Below the pieces are notes generated by a model. That model saw only the letters and a list, made by a program, of their open reading frames with translations. It was not told where the DNA came from and made no database searches. Below are positions 35,406 to 45,544 of a DNA stretch of 64,000 nt, piece after piece (positions within the stretch are counted from its first letter, which is position 1; every line of letters starts with the position of its first letter). This DNA is from Jatrophihabitans_A lederbergiae (GTDB lineage: Bacteria > Actinomycetota > Actinomycetes > Mycobacteriales > Jatrophihabitantaceae). The stretch covers positions 69,461 through 133,460 of the forward strand of contig NZ_JAVREH010000010.1 of NCBI RefSeq assembly GCF_031845305.1, in the 5' to 3' direction. The translations under genes were made by a program, and so were the position numbers.

Positions 35406-36479
35406 TCACACGTTGAAGCGGAACTCCACGACGTCGCCGTCGGCCATGACGTAGTCCTTACCCTCGATACGAACCTTGCCGCGCGCCTTGGTCTCGGACA
35501 TCGAACCGGCGTCGACCAGGTCGGAGAACGAGACCACCTCGGCCTTGATGAAGCCCCGCTCGAAGTCGGTGTGAATCACTCCGGCAGCTTGCGGCGCGGT
35601 CGCCCCCTTGGGAATGGTCCACGCGCGAGCCTCCTTGGGCCCCGCCGTCAGGTAGGTCTGCAGCCCCAGCGTGCCGAATCCCACGTGGGCGAGCTTGTCC
35701 AGCCCGGATTCCTCGACACCCATGGACTGGAGCAGCTCCAGGGCCTCGTCCGGCTCGAGTTCGACCAGCTCGGCCTCGGTCTTGGCGTCGAGGAAAATCG
35801 CCTCGGCGGGTGCCACCATGGCGCGCAGCGAGCCGATGAACTCCTCGTTTTCGAGCTCGTCCGGATCGACGTTGAAGACGTACAGGAACGGCTTGGCTGT
35901 CATCAGGTGCAGCTCGCGCAGCGGCTCGAGGTCCAAGCCGGCACCGAAGATGGTCCGGCCCTCTTCGAGCACCTTGAGCGCCTCTTTGACGGCGGCGACG
36001 GCGGGCAGCCGGTCCTTGGCCGTACGCGCCTCTTTTTCCAGTCGCGGCAGCGCCTTCTCGACGGTCTGCATGTCGGCCAGGATCAGCTCGGTGTTGATGG
36101 TCTCGATGTCGTCGGCCGGGGACACCTTTCCATCGACGTGCACGACGTCGGGATCGGTGAACGCGCGGATCACCTGGCAAATCGCGTCGGCCTCGCGAAT
36201 GTTGGCCAGAAACTTGTTGCCCAGACCGGCGCCCTCGGACGCGCCCCGGACGATGCCGGCGATGTCGACGAAGCTCACGGTCGCGGGCAAGATCCGAGCG
36301 GAGGAGAAGATCTTGGCGAGCACGTCCAGCCGCTCGTCCGGCACACCCACCACGCCGACGTTGGGCTCGATCGTCGCGAACGGGTAGTTCGCCGCGAGCA
36401 CGTTGTTGCGCGTCAGCGCGTTGAACAGCGTCGACTTGCCGACGTTGGGAAGACCGACGATGCCGATAGTGAGAGCCAC
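35406..36479 (-). CDS. ychF: YchF/OLA1 family ribosome-binding GTPase/ATPase
   Basis: 357-residue translation-associated NTPase. G1 GLPNVGKS at residues 9-16, G3 DIAGIVRGASEGAGLGNKF (YchF signature) near 65, and the ATP-selective G4 variant NVDPDE near 200 in place of NKxD. A TGS-like C-terminal domain with AWTIPKGATAPQAAGVIHTDFERGFIKAEV follows. The start is the GTG at 36479; no ribosome site precedes it, but a -10-like TAGACT ends 8 bases upstream, so the mRNA may be leaderless. The last six codons coincide with the island's boundary repeat. The reading frame is intact, as expected when an element brings a replacement 3' end. Confidence 0.95.
   Translation of the reverse strand: MALTIGIVGLPNVGKSTLFNALTRNNVLAANYPFATIEPNVGVVGVPDERLDVLAKIFSSARILPATVSFVDIAGIVRGASEGAGLGNKFLANIREADAICQVIRAFTDPDVVHVDGKVSPADDIETINTELILADMQTVEKALPRLEKEARTAKDRLPAVAAVKEALKVLEEGRTIFGAGLDLEPLRELHLMTAKPFLYVFNVDPDELENEEFIGSLRAMVAPAEAIFLDAKTEAELVELEPDEALELLQSMGVEESGLDKLAHVGFGTLGLQTYLTAGPKEARAWTIPKGATAPQAAGVIHTDFERGFIKAEVVSFSDLVDAGSMSETKARGKVRIEGKDYVMADGDVVEFRFNV
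35408..35425. repeat. Island boundary repeat within the ychF 3' end (att-like)
   Basis: acacgttgaagcggaact, the complement of the codons for FRFNV and most of the stop of ychF. The identical distal copy is at 24893-24910. The recombination crossover would lie inside these 18 bases. Confidence 0.8.
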
Positions 36480-36487
36480 GGACGTGC

Positions 36488-36493
36488 AGTCTA
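36488..36493 (-). promoter_or_regulatory. Candidate -10 element for leaderless ychF mRNA
   Basis: TAGACT (TAnnnT) on the minus strand ends 8 bases before the GTG at 36479, which has no Shine-Dalgarno sequence. In actinobacteria this spacing is typical of transcripts starting at or just before the start codon. No clear -35 box. Confidence 0.3.
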
Positions 36494-36562
36494 CGGCGTT
36501 CGAGTGCCACCGATTTTGGCCCATCGGCTGCGCGCGAATTCAATGTGCGCTTCAATGACCGC

Positions 36563-37264
36563 ATGCGCGAGGTTAAGTTGACATTAAGTTCCATGCAGGC
36601 GGCGCCTGACCGGCCGGATGGCTCATCGAGACCCAACCGCAGTCGCGGACGGGGCCGTCCCCGCGCCGACAGCAACGCCGACACGCGAGGCCAGATTATC
36701 GCCGCGGCGCGGCAGCGCTTCGCCGACGACGGTTTCGACGGCACCTCGCTACGGGCGGTGGCCAGCGACGCGGGCGTCGACGCCAGCCTCATCCGGCACT
36801 ACTTCGGCGACAAGTCGGGGCTGTTGGTGGCCACCATGCAACTCCCTGTCGACCTCGTCCACCTGCTGAGCAGCCTGCTGGAGCGCGGCACCGACAGGCT
36901 CGGCGAGCGCCTGGTGACCGCCTTCCTCAACGCCTGGGACGCGCACCGAGACGTCTTCACCGGCCTCATCCGCACCACGGTCGCCTCCGCGGACCGCAGC
37001 GCCCCGATGCTGAAGGTGCTGCGGGGCGTGGTGCTGGTGACGCTCGCCAATGCCATCGACGGCGACCAGGAGCGGGAGCTCCGCGCGAGCCTGCTGATCT
37101 CACAGCTGATCGGGATGGCGAGTCTGCGGTACGTGTTGCAGATCGAGCCGTTAGCCCAGGCCTCCGCAGCCGAGGTCGCCACCTGGTACGGACCGGTTCT
37201 GCAGGCCCTCATCACGCCCGGCGAGTCAGAATTGTCGGAGGCATCCCGCACCATGGCGCCATGA
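36563..37264 (+). CDS. TetR/AcrR-family transcriptional regulator
   Basis: About 233 residues. After a polar Arg/Pro/Ser head, the helix-turn-helix domain reads TRGQIIAAARQRFADDGFDGTSLRAVASDAGVDASLIRHYFGDKSGLL, a standard TetR DNA-binding domain. The C-terminal ligand/dimer domain begins with LPVDLVHLLSSLLERGTDRLGERLV and looks like the TetR_C_17 type. The start is uncertain (GTG 36545, ATG 36563 or ATG 36593), since no ribosome site is clear. Its stop overlaps the rmuC start by four bases (ATGA), so the two are cotranscribed. The regulated target is unknown; the divergent ychF promoter is within 70 bases. Confidence 0.88.
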   Translation: MREVKLTLSSMQAAPDRPDGSSRPNRSRGRGRPRADSNADTRGQIIAAARQRFADDGFDGTSLRAVASDAGVDASLIRHYFGDKSGLLVATMQLPVDLVHLLSSLLERGTDRLGERLVTAFLNAWDAHRDVFTGLIRTTVASADRSAPMLKVLRGVVLVTLANAIDGDQERELRASLLISQLIGMASLRYVLQIEPLAQASAAEVATWYGPVLQALITPGESELSEASRTMAP

Positions 37265-38382
37265 CCGCCACTTCGTTCTTGCTGCTCCTGATCGGGCTCG
37301 TTCTGGGCGCCGCCGTAGGCTTTCTCTTCGGACGCACCAGGGCCGCGCTGTCCGCGCTCGGACAAGCACAGGTCGATGCCGCTCGCGGCTCGGCCGCCGC
37401 CGATCTCAACGAACGCCAGCACTCCATCGAGTCCCTGGTCTCACCTATCCGCGACACCCTCGAGCGGGTCCAGACCCAGTTGCACGCCTCCGAGCGGGAC
37501 CGGCTCGCCGCCTCTGCCGCACTGGACGAGCACCTTTCTGCCATGCGCGAGTCCGCTGCCGGCCTGCGCACCGAGACCGCGCAGCTGGTGACCGCCCTGC
37601 GTTCTCCGCAGATCCGCGGCCGCTGGGGCGAGCTGCAGCTCGAACGGGCCGTCGAGGCCGCCGGGATGGTGGAGCACATCGACTATGTGACGCAGGCCAG
37701 TTCCACCGGCGAGGACGGCACCCTGCGCCCGGATCTGGTCGTGAAGCTCGTCGGCGACAAGAACATCGTGGTGGACTCGAAGGTGGCGTTCGTGGCCTAC
37801 CTGGAAGCGATGGAGGCACCGGATGCAACCATCCGGTCCAACCGCCTGAAGGCACATGCCCGCCACCTGCGTCGCCATGTGGACGATCTCGGTTCCAAGG
37901 ACTACTGGAGTCGGTTCACGCCCTCACCCGAGTTCGTCGTCTGCTTCATTCCGGCCGACACCTTTCTCGACGCCGCTCTGCGAGAGGACCCGGCCCTCTT
38001 CGAGCACGCTTTCGCCCGCAACGTCGTGCTCGCCACGCCCAGCACCCTGGTCGCCATGCTGCGAACCATCGGTTATACCTGGCGCCAGCAAGCCCTGGCC
38101 CGCAACACCGCCGAGGTGAGCAAGCTCGGCCGGGAGCTGTACCAACGCCTGGCCACCATGGGCAGCCACCTCGACAAGCTGGGTCGGTCCCTCAACGCGT
38201 CGGTGGAAAGTTTCAACAGCACGGTGGGGACCCTGGAGCGGCGAGTCATGGTCAGCGCGCGACGGCTGTCCGATCTTGCCGTCGCCGATCCCAAAACCGA
38301 CGGCGAGCTGGCCGAAGCGGATCAGATCCTGGCAGTTACCCGTGCTCTTACCTCGGAGGAGTTCGCCAGCCAGGTACCGTAA
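37261..38382 (+). CDS. rmuC: DNA recombination protein RmuC
   Basis: 373 residues. An N-terminal membrane anchor (TSFLLLLIGLVLGAAVGFLFGR) is followed by a coiled-coil region to about residue 110. The RmuC nuclease-like core begins with RGRWGELQLERAVEAAGM and continues with RPDLVVKLVGDKNIVVDSKV near residue 158, whose D-x(n)-DSK pattern resembles a restriction-endonuclease-like fold. FVPGD-type sequence FIPADTFLDAAL and an end near LARNTAEVSKLGRELYQRL follow. RmuC limits inversions between short inverted repeats and has been linked to anti-mobile-element defence. It is translationally coupled to the TetR gene. Confidence 0.93.
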   Translation: MTATSFLLLLIGLVLGAAVGFLFGRTRAALSALGQAQVDAARGSAAADLNERQHSIESLVSPIRDTLERVQTQLHASERDRLAASAALDEHLSAMRESAAGLRTETAQLVTALRSPQIRGRWGELQLERAVEAAGMVEHIDYVTQASSTGEDGTLRPDLVVKLVGDKNIVVDSKVAFVAYLEAMEAPDATIRSNRLKAHARHLRRHVDDLGSKDYWSRFTPSPEFVVCFIPADTFLDAALREDPALFEHAFARNVVLATPSTLVAMLRTIGYTWRQQALARNTAEVSKLGRELYQRLATMGSHLDKLGRSLNASVESFNSTVGTLERRVMVSARRLSDLAVADPKTDGELAEADQILAVTRALTSEEFASQVP

Positions 38383-38415
38383 GCCTCCGTGCAACCTGCG
38401 AACGGAGCCACTTTC

Positions 38416-38919
38416 GTGCCGGATCAACCAGAGACGTCGTATTCCCGCGTCGCTGGTCAGCCGCCGTCGTCGGAGCCGTCCCGCGGCACCCGCCGCGGAA
38501 GTGAGCCGCTGCCCTACGACTCCGGCGACGCCCGGGACCAGCGGTCGAGCAGGGAGCGGGGACTGCCCGGCTGGGCGGCAGTCCTGTTGCTCATCGCGAT
38601 CGCCGGAGTCGGCGGCCTGATCGACTCCATCAGCGGGACCGTCATCAAGGGCGCCTTCAACTACGGCCTGGTCTTCGCCTCGCTGGTGGCGATCCTCGCC
38701 GTCAAACGGTCCAAGATGTTCGGCGTCATCGTGGCGCCGCCGCTGGTGTACTTCGTTGCCTCAGCCGGCCTGCTCTACGTGCGGACCGGCGGCCTACACA
38801 ACCGAGGCAAGCTGTACGACGCCGCGACGAACTGGGTGGTCTACGGGTTCCCGGCGATCGCCGGTGCCACAGCGGTGGTGCTCGTCATCGCCGGAATCCG
38901 GCTGGCCGTCCGGCGGTAG
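38416..38919 (+). CDS. DUF6542-like membrane protein
   Basis: 167 residues from the GTG at 38416, preceded by GGAG at an eight-base spacing; an earlier GTG at 38389 lacks such a site. A polar, Arg/Ser-rich head of about 45 residues is followed by four hydrophobic segments: LPGWAAVLLLIAIAGVGGL, FNYGLVFASLVAILAV, MFGVIVAPPLVYFVASA and GFPAIAGATAVVLVIAG. The NRGKLYDAATNWVVYGFPAIAGAT segment and the position beside ispH match the actinobacterial DUF6542 group (Rv1111c-like). Function unknown. It converges with ispH, 62 bases away. Confidence 0.8.
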   Translation: MPDQPETSYSRVAGQPPSSEPSRGTRRGSEPLPYDSGDARDQRSSRERGLPGWAAVLLLIAIAGVGGLIDSISGTVIKGAFNYGLVFASLVAILAVKRSKMFGVIVAPPLVYFVASAGLLYVRTGGLHNRGKLYDAATNWVVYGFPAIAGATAVVLVIAGIRLAVRR

Positions 38920-38981
38920 GGCGCGTCGACCAGCCAGACGGACCGCTCAGCAGGACGGATCGCTGCGCAGCAGGTAACGGC

Positions 38982-39968
38982 TCAGGAGGACTTGGCGGAC
39001 AGCTTCAGGTCCCGGCGCAGTTCCTGCGGCAGTGCGAACGTCAGGCGCTCCTCGGTGTGCGCCACCTCTTCCGGCTCGCCGTAGCCGCGCTCGGCCAGCC
39101 AGCCCGCGACCTCTCGCACCAGGATCTCGGGTACCGACGCTCCCGAAGACAGTCCGACCGTGGTGACACCGCTCAACCACTCCGGCGAGACGGCGTGGAC
39201 GTCATCGACCAGGTACGCCGCCCGCGCCCCCGCAGCCTTGGCCACCTCGACCATCCGCACCGAGTTGGACGAGTTCTGCGAGCCCACCACCAGGAACAGA
39301 TCCGTCTGCGGCGCGATCGCCTTCACCGCGGCCTGCCGGTTCTGCGTCGCGTAACAGATGTCGTCACTCGGTGGCGACTGCAGCGACGGGAACTTCTCTC
39401 GCAGCGCGTCCACCGTCTGCATCGTCTCGTCCACCGACAAGGTCGTCTGCGAGAGCCAGACCACCCGCTCCGGATCGCGGACGCTCACAGCAGCCACATC
39501 GGCCGGTCCGTCAACCAGGCGGACGTGGTCCGGAGCCTCGCCGGTCGTGCCGACGACCTCTTCATGCCCGTCGTGGCCGATGAGCACGATGTCGTAGTCC
39601 TCAGCAGCGAAACGGCGCGCCTCGTGATGCACCTTCGTCACCAGAGGGCACGTCGCGTCGATCGTCTTGAGGTTGCGGGTCGCCGCCTCCGCGTGGACCT
39701 CCGGCGCAACGCCATGTGCCGAGAACACGACCACGGCGCCCTCGGGCACCTCGTCGGTCTCTTCGACGAAGACGGCACCCGCCGCTTCGAGCGTGCGCAC
39801 CACGTAGGCGTTGTGCACGATCTGCTTGCGCACGTAGACGGGCGCCCCGTAGTGCGCCAGCGCCAACTCGACGGCCTGCACCGCACGATCGACGCCCGCG
39901 CAATAGCCGCGGGGCTTGGCGAGCAGCACCCGCTTCGCGGGCTCGGAGGCGTGCGCGGCTTGAGGCAT
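38982..39968 (-). CDS. ispH: 4-hydroxy-3-methylbut-2-enyl diphosphate reductase (IspH/LytB)
   Basis: 328-residue iron-sulfur enzyme making IPP and DMAPP from HMBPP in the last step of the MEP pathway. The three cluster-binding cysteines are present: Cys23 (GYCAGVDRAV), Cys107 (DATCPLVTKVH) and Cys205 (DDICYATQNRQ). HNAYVVRTLEAAGAVFVEE and VVGSQNSSNSVRMVEVA, the substrate-binding TxxN and S-x-N motifs, are also present. Length is typical. The downstream prenyl enzyme in this window (51620-52396) uses its products. Divergent from the lipid-droplet-type gene, convergent with the DUF6542-like gene. Confidence 0.96.
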   Translation of the reverse strand: MPQAAHASEPAKRVLLAKPRGYCAGVDRAVQAVELALAHYGAPVYVRKQIVHNAYVVRTLEAAGAVFVEETDEVPEGAVVVFSAHGVAPEVHAEAATRNLKTIDATCPLVTKVHHEARRFAAEDYDIVLIGHDGHEEVVGTTGEAPDHVRLVDGPADVAAVSVRDPERVVWLSQTTLSVDETMQTVDALREKFPSLQSPPSDDICYATQNRQAAVKAIAPQTDLFLVVGSQNSSNSVRMVEVAKAAGARAAYLVDDVHAVSPEWLSGVTTVGLSSGASVPEILVREVAGWLAERGYGEPEEVAHTEERLTFALPQELRRDLKLSAKSS

Positions 39969-40094
39969 ACCCCAATCCTACGGACTCCCGACCATGCCAG
40001 CCGCGCCCGTGGCCGCCTTTGTCCCATCCCACATCAGCGCACCTATCTGACGCTGTCACTCGCATCCGCCTAGGTGTTCGGGCAGGCTGAGGAG

Positions 40095-40967
40095 ATGCCG
40101 AACATTCCGATCCCCATCAGAGCAGCCCTCGGACTCGCCGCCACAGCTGTGGAAGAGGCCCGGAAACTCCCTGAGACGCTGCCGCAGGCAGTGACCACGG
40201 TGCCTGTGGTCGCGGTGTCTTTAGCTATGCGGGCCTCCATGCGGATGCAACAGCGCATCGCCACGCTGACAGCCAAGGGCGATCAGGTGCTCAGCGAGTT
40301 CCGCGGCACGCCGTCCGAACCGCCCGCGTGGGCGACGTTCGATGACGAGGCAGACGACGAGGCAGACGGCGAAGCGGACAGTGGCGGCTCGGAGCAGCCG
40401 CTGGCCGCGTTCGATCGCATCGACTACGACGCCACCGGGTTCGTGGAGAGCGACGACGACGAGGATGGCCGCTGGGACGCCGTCGGCGCGGGGTCAGGCG
40501 TTACCGGGGTAGCCCTCGGGATCGCCGAAGTGCTCGTACAGGAGAAGGTCACCGGTGCGCTGGCGGAGAACGCGAGCCTCACCGACCTTCCGGACGACCT
40601 CAGCTCCGTCACCGAGGATGGGGCGCCGGGCGAGTCGGAGTCGACCGATCTGCTTCCCGCGCCCGCTACGGCGGTTGTCGCGGCAGAGCCGGCTCCGACC
40701 AAGAAGGCAACACCAGCCGAGAAGACAGCCCCGGCCAAGAAGACAGCCCCGGCGAAAAAGACCGCCCCGGCCCAGGTCGGCCCGGCCGAGCAGGAGTTTC
40801 CCACGGCCGCACCCGCCAAGAAGGCGCCGGCCAAGAAGCGGGCCGGCCGCACCAGCGAGCCACTCGAGGTCGCCGCGAAGAAGGCTCGGCGCGCGACCCG
40901 GCCCACCCCGTCCACGATGGCCGCCGAGATCGTGCAGGCCCACGAGGCCGACTCCACCGACGAGTGA
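40095..40967 (+). CDS. Lipid-droplet-associated-type protein with a lysine-rich PAKK tail
   Basis: 290 residues. Residues 1-80 (IPIRAALGLAATAVEEARKLPETL, then MRMQQRIATLTAKGDQVL, then PPAWATFDDEAD) resemble the short mycobacterial Rv1109c-type protein annotated as lipid-droplet-associated, in the same place between ispH and xseA. Here it is extended by an acidic stretch (residues 80-200) and then by repeated PAKKTA units (about residues 200-255), a histone-H1-like tail also seen on actinobacterial HU. The tail could bind nucleic acid. The start is either ATG 40095, with AGGAG touching it, or GTG 40074. Its stop overlaps the xseA start by four bases. Confidence 0.7.
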   Translation: MPNIPIPIRAALGLAATAVEEARKLPETLPQAVTTVPVVAVSLAMRASMRMQQRIATLTAKGDQVLSEFRGTPSEPPAWATFDDEADDEADGEADSGGSEQPLAAFDRIDYDATGFVESDDDEDGRWDAVGAGSGVTGVALGIAEVLVQEKVTGALAENASLTDLPDDLSSVTEDGAPGESESTDLLPAPATAVVAAEPAPTKKATPAEKTAPAKKTAPAKKTAPAQVGPAEQEFPTAAPAKKAPAKKRAGRTSEPLEVAAKKARRATRPTPSTMAAEIVQAHEADSTDE

Positions 40968-42190
40968 GCAGGCTCGACTCCAGCCCGGAGAACCCGCTTC
41001 CACTCCGCCGGATCAGCCAGGCGCTGGCCGAGTGGATCGGCCGTCTCGGCGAGGTGTGGGTAGAGGGCCAGGTGGCGCAGTTCGTCCAGCGCCCAGGCGT
41101 CCCCACCTGCTTTCTCACGCTGCGCGACACCGACGCCAACCTCTCCATCCAGGTCACCTGCCACCGGTCGGTGCTGCAGGAGCCGCTCGCTGAGGGGGCC
41201 CGGGTCGTGCTCCGGGCGCGGCCGGACTTCTACGCAGAGCGCGGCACGCTGAGCCTCCGGGCGACCGAGATCCGGCAGGTCGGCCTGGGCGAGATGCTGG
41301 CTCGGATCGAGCGGCTGAAGAAGGTGCTCGCTGCTGAGGGACTCTTCGCCGCGCACCGCAAGCTGCGGTTGCCGTTCCTCCCGCACACGATCGGCCTGAT
41401 CACCGGACGCGCCAGCGCGGCTGAGCGCGATGTCGTGGAGAACACCCGGCGCCGACTGCCGGGGGCGATCTTCGCCATCGAGAACACCGCCACCCAGGGC
41501 AACGCCGCGGTGAGCGAAATGGTGGCGGCGTTGCACCGGCTGGACGCGCATCCCGACGTCGACCTGATCGTGATCGCCCGCGGTGGCGGCAGCGTCGAGG
41601 ACCTGCTGCCGTTCAGCAACGAAGCACTGTTACGAGCCGTTTCCTCGCTCCGGACGCCGGTGGTCAGTGCCATCGGGCACGAAACCGACCAGCCGCTGCT
41701 CGACCTGGTCGCGGATCTGGCGGTGTCCACTCCCACCGACGCGGCCAAGCGGATCGTGCCGGACCTGCAAGCCGAACTGGCGCACGTCGCGGAGTTCCGC
41801 ACCCGGCTCCGAGCCAGCGTGCACCGCCGCCTCGACACCGAGGAGCAGCTGATCGCGGGCCTGCCGGAGCGGTTGCGCCAGGGCGTCAGCCGGCTGATCT
41901 CCGCCGGCGAGGACGAGTGCGAGCGTTCGGTGACCCGGATGCGCAGCCGCCTCGCGAACATGTTGCAGCTGGCTGAGGCCGACAATGCCCAACTGCTGGC
42001 GCGGGTCGTCAGCCTGTCACCGCAGGCCGTGCTCAACCGGGGTTATGCGGTGCTGTGGAACACCGACGGCGCGCTCGTCCGGGCAGCGTCCGACGTCTCG
42101 GCCGATGAGTTGCTGCAGGTCCGGGTCGCTCAGGGCGAGTTCGGCGTCACCGTCGCCGCTTATCCGGTACCAACGGATAGTCGACTGTAA
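40964..42190 (+). CDS. xseA: Exodeoxyribonuclease VII large subunit
   Basis: 408-residue catalytic subunit of ExoVII, which degrades single-stranded DNA in either direction. It has an N-terminal OB-fold (RISQALAEWIGRLGEVWVEGQVAQF) and a nuclease core with GLITGRASAAERDV near residue 145, DLIVIARGGGSVEDLLPFSNEAL near 203 and PVVSAIGHETDQPLLDLVADLAVSTPTDAA near 232. A coiled-coil C-terminal third ends with VLNRGYAVL. The start is the GTG at 40964 overlapping the previous stop (GTGA). The small subunit gene xseB, usually adjacent, lies 3 kb away at 45251 because other genes intervene. Confidence 0.95.
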   Translation: MSRLDSSPENPLPLRRISQALAEWIGRLGEVWVEGQVAQFVQRPGVPTCFLTLRDTDANLSIQVTCHRSVLQEPLAEGARVVLRARPDFYAERGTLSLRATEIRQVGLGEMLARIERLKKVLAAEGLFAAHRKLRLPFLPHTIGLITGRASAAERDVVENTRRRLPGAIFAIENTATQGNAAVSEMVAALHRLDAHPDVDLIVIARGGGSVEDLLPFSNEALLRAVSSLRTPVVSAIGHETDQPLLDLVADLAVSTPTDAAKRIVPDLQAELAHVAEFRTRLRASVHRRLDTEEQLIAGLPERLRQGVSRLISAGEDECERSVTRMRSRLANMLQLAEADNAQLLARVVSLSPQAVLNRGYAVLWNTDGALVRAASDVSADELLQVRVAQGEFGVTVAAYPVPTDSRL

Positions 42191-42358
42191 CGACGACGAG
42201 AGAGCGTTTGAGCGTCGCGGGTCTCTGTTGTGGATGGTCGCTCTGCCGTCCGCCGCCGCGAAACGCGTCGTGGTCTACGAACGTGCTGACGACGGGATAC
42301 GCGAGTCGATCAGGAATCGAGAAGCGCCGGTCACCGAGCCGCAACTAGCCTGACCGCC

Positions 42359-42466
42359 ATGGACATCATCATTTCCGCGAGCTTTCTCCCGCACGACGAC
42401 CCGGACGCATCCCGGGCCTTCTATCGCGACCGCCCGGAGGTGGTCCCGGTGGTCCTCCTGCTCTAA
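42359..42466 (+). pseudogene. Truncated VOC/glyoxalase-fold gene
   Basis: Thirty-five codons from the ATG at 42359: MDIIISASFLPHDDPDASRAFYRDRPEVV then PVVLLL and a stop. The first 24 residues match the opening of VOC (glyoxalase/bleomycin-resistance) proteins of about 130 residues; the rest is gone. In several actinomycetes such a VOC gene precedes a UvrA-like ATPase gene, as this one does, so it is probably a deletion remnant. Too short to fold as a VOC domain. Confidence 0.6.
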
Positions 42467-42485
42467 CCGGGCTGGGCCCGGTTAG
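42463..42485. promoter_or_regulatory. 10-bp perfect dyad before the UvrA-like gene
   Basis: ctaaccgggc (42463-42472) and gcccggttag (42476-42485) form a perfect inverted repeat around a 3-base loop. It overlaps the stop of the VOC remnant and ends 45 bases before the ATG at 42531. It could be a regulator's operator or a short terminator; no T-run follows. Confidence 0.55.
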
Positions 42486-42530
42486 ACGAACGGCCAACGA
42501 AGGCGGCCCCGCCTAACAGATGGAGACACG

Positions 42531-44972
<2,442 letters not shown>

Positions 44973-45250
44973 GCCGAGACCGCTGGGTGACACCGCGGAC
45001 ACCGCGGGACGAATTCTCTCACCTGTTTCGACTCGTCCCACTTGCAGGCCGAGAACAGAGCCTATGGAAGGGCCTGTTCACTTTCCGACCGATACCGCGT
45101 CGCTCGATCAGAGATGATCCAATCGAAGCTGGGAGACGGTCTTCGCGTGACCTTCACCGTTTGGCAGGCCCCCGTGTCGTTGGCATGACATCGGATGCGC
45201 GGACGCCTGGTAACTGCAGATAACCCGGCGGAAGGCTAATCTGAGCGACG

Positions 45251-45499
45251 ATGACCGAGAATCCCGAGCCAGAACTCAGCTACGAGGAGGCCCGCGCCGA
45301 GCTGCGCGAGATCGTCCAGGCGCTGGAAAGTGGCGGCCAGCCGCTGGAAGAGTCCCTGGCGCTGTGGCAGCGCGGCGAAGAACTGGCGGGATTGTGCCAG
45401 CGGTGGCTGGATGGCGCGAGGGTACGGCTGGACGCCGCCATCGCCGCCACGGACGCGGCCGACGAAGCACCGGCCGCGGCCAACCGGGGCAAGCGCTGA
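45251..45499 (+). CDS. xseB: Exodeoxyribonuclease VII small subunit
   Basis: 82 residues, the helical regulatory partner of XseA. The family core is clear: LSYEEARAELREIVQALESGGQPLEESLALWQRGEELA, followed by CQRWLDGARVRLDAA. Length is usual (70-85). It normally overlaps or abuts xseA; here 3060 bases separate them. Convergent with the DUF4245-like gene 45 bases on. Confidence 0.93.
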   Translation: MTENPEPELSYEEARAELREIVQALESGGQPLEESLALWQRGEELAGLCQRWLDGARVRLDAAIAATDAADEAPAAANRGKR

Positions 45500-45544
45500 G
45501 GCCAGCCGCGTGGCGGGAGCAGCAGCGGGTCAGCGATCCCCCGC

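Larger units (their letters stand above)
24893..35425. mobile_element. Genomic island integrated at the 3' end of ychF
   Basis: About 10.5 kb bounded by an 18-bp perfect direct repeat, acacgttgaagcggaact. The right copy is the coding end of ychF (35408-35425); the left copy (24893-24910) sits in non-coding DNA and still reads FRFNV plus stop. This is how integrative elements leave a target gene intact and displace its old 3' end. Cargo: an unknown 353-residue protein, a decayed MobF relaxase, a type I restriction-modification operon with an internal toxin-antitoxin pair, and a second toxin-antitoxin pair. No integrase or recombinase is recognisable, so the element is probably immobile. The interval breaks up an otherwise tightly packed region. 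Confidence 0.75.
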
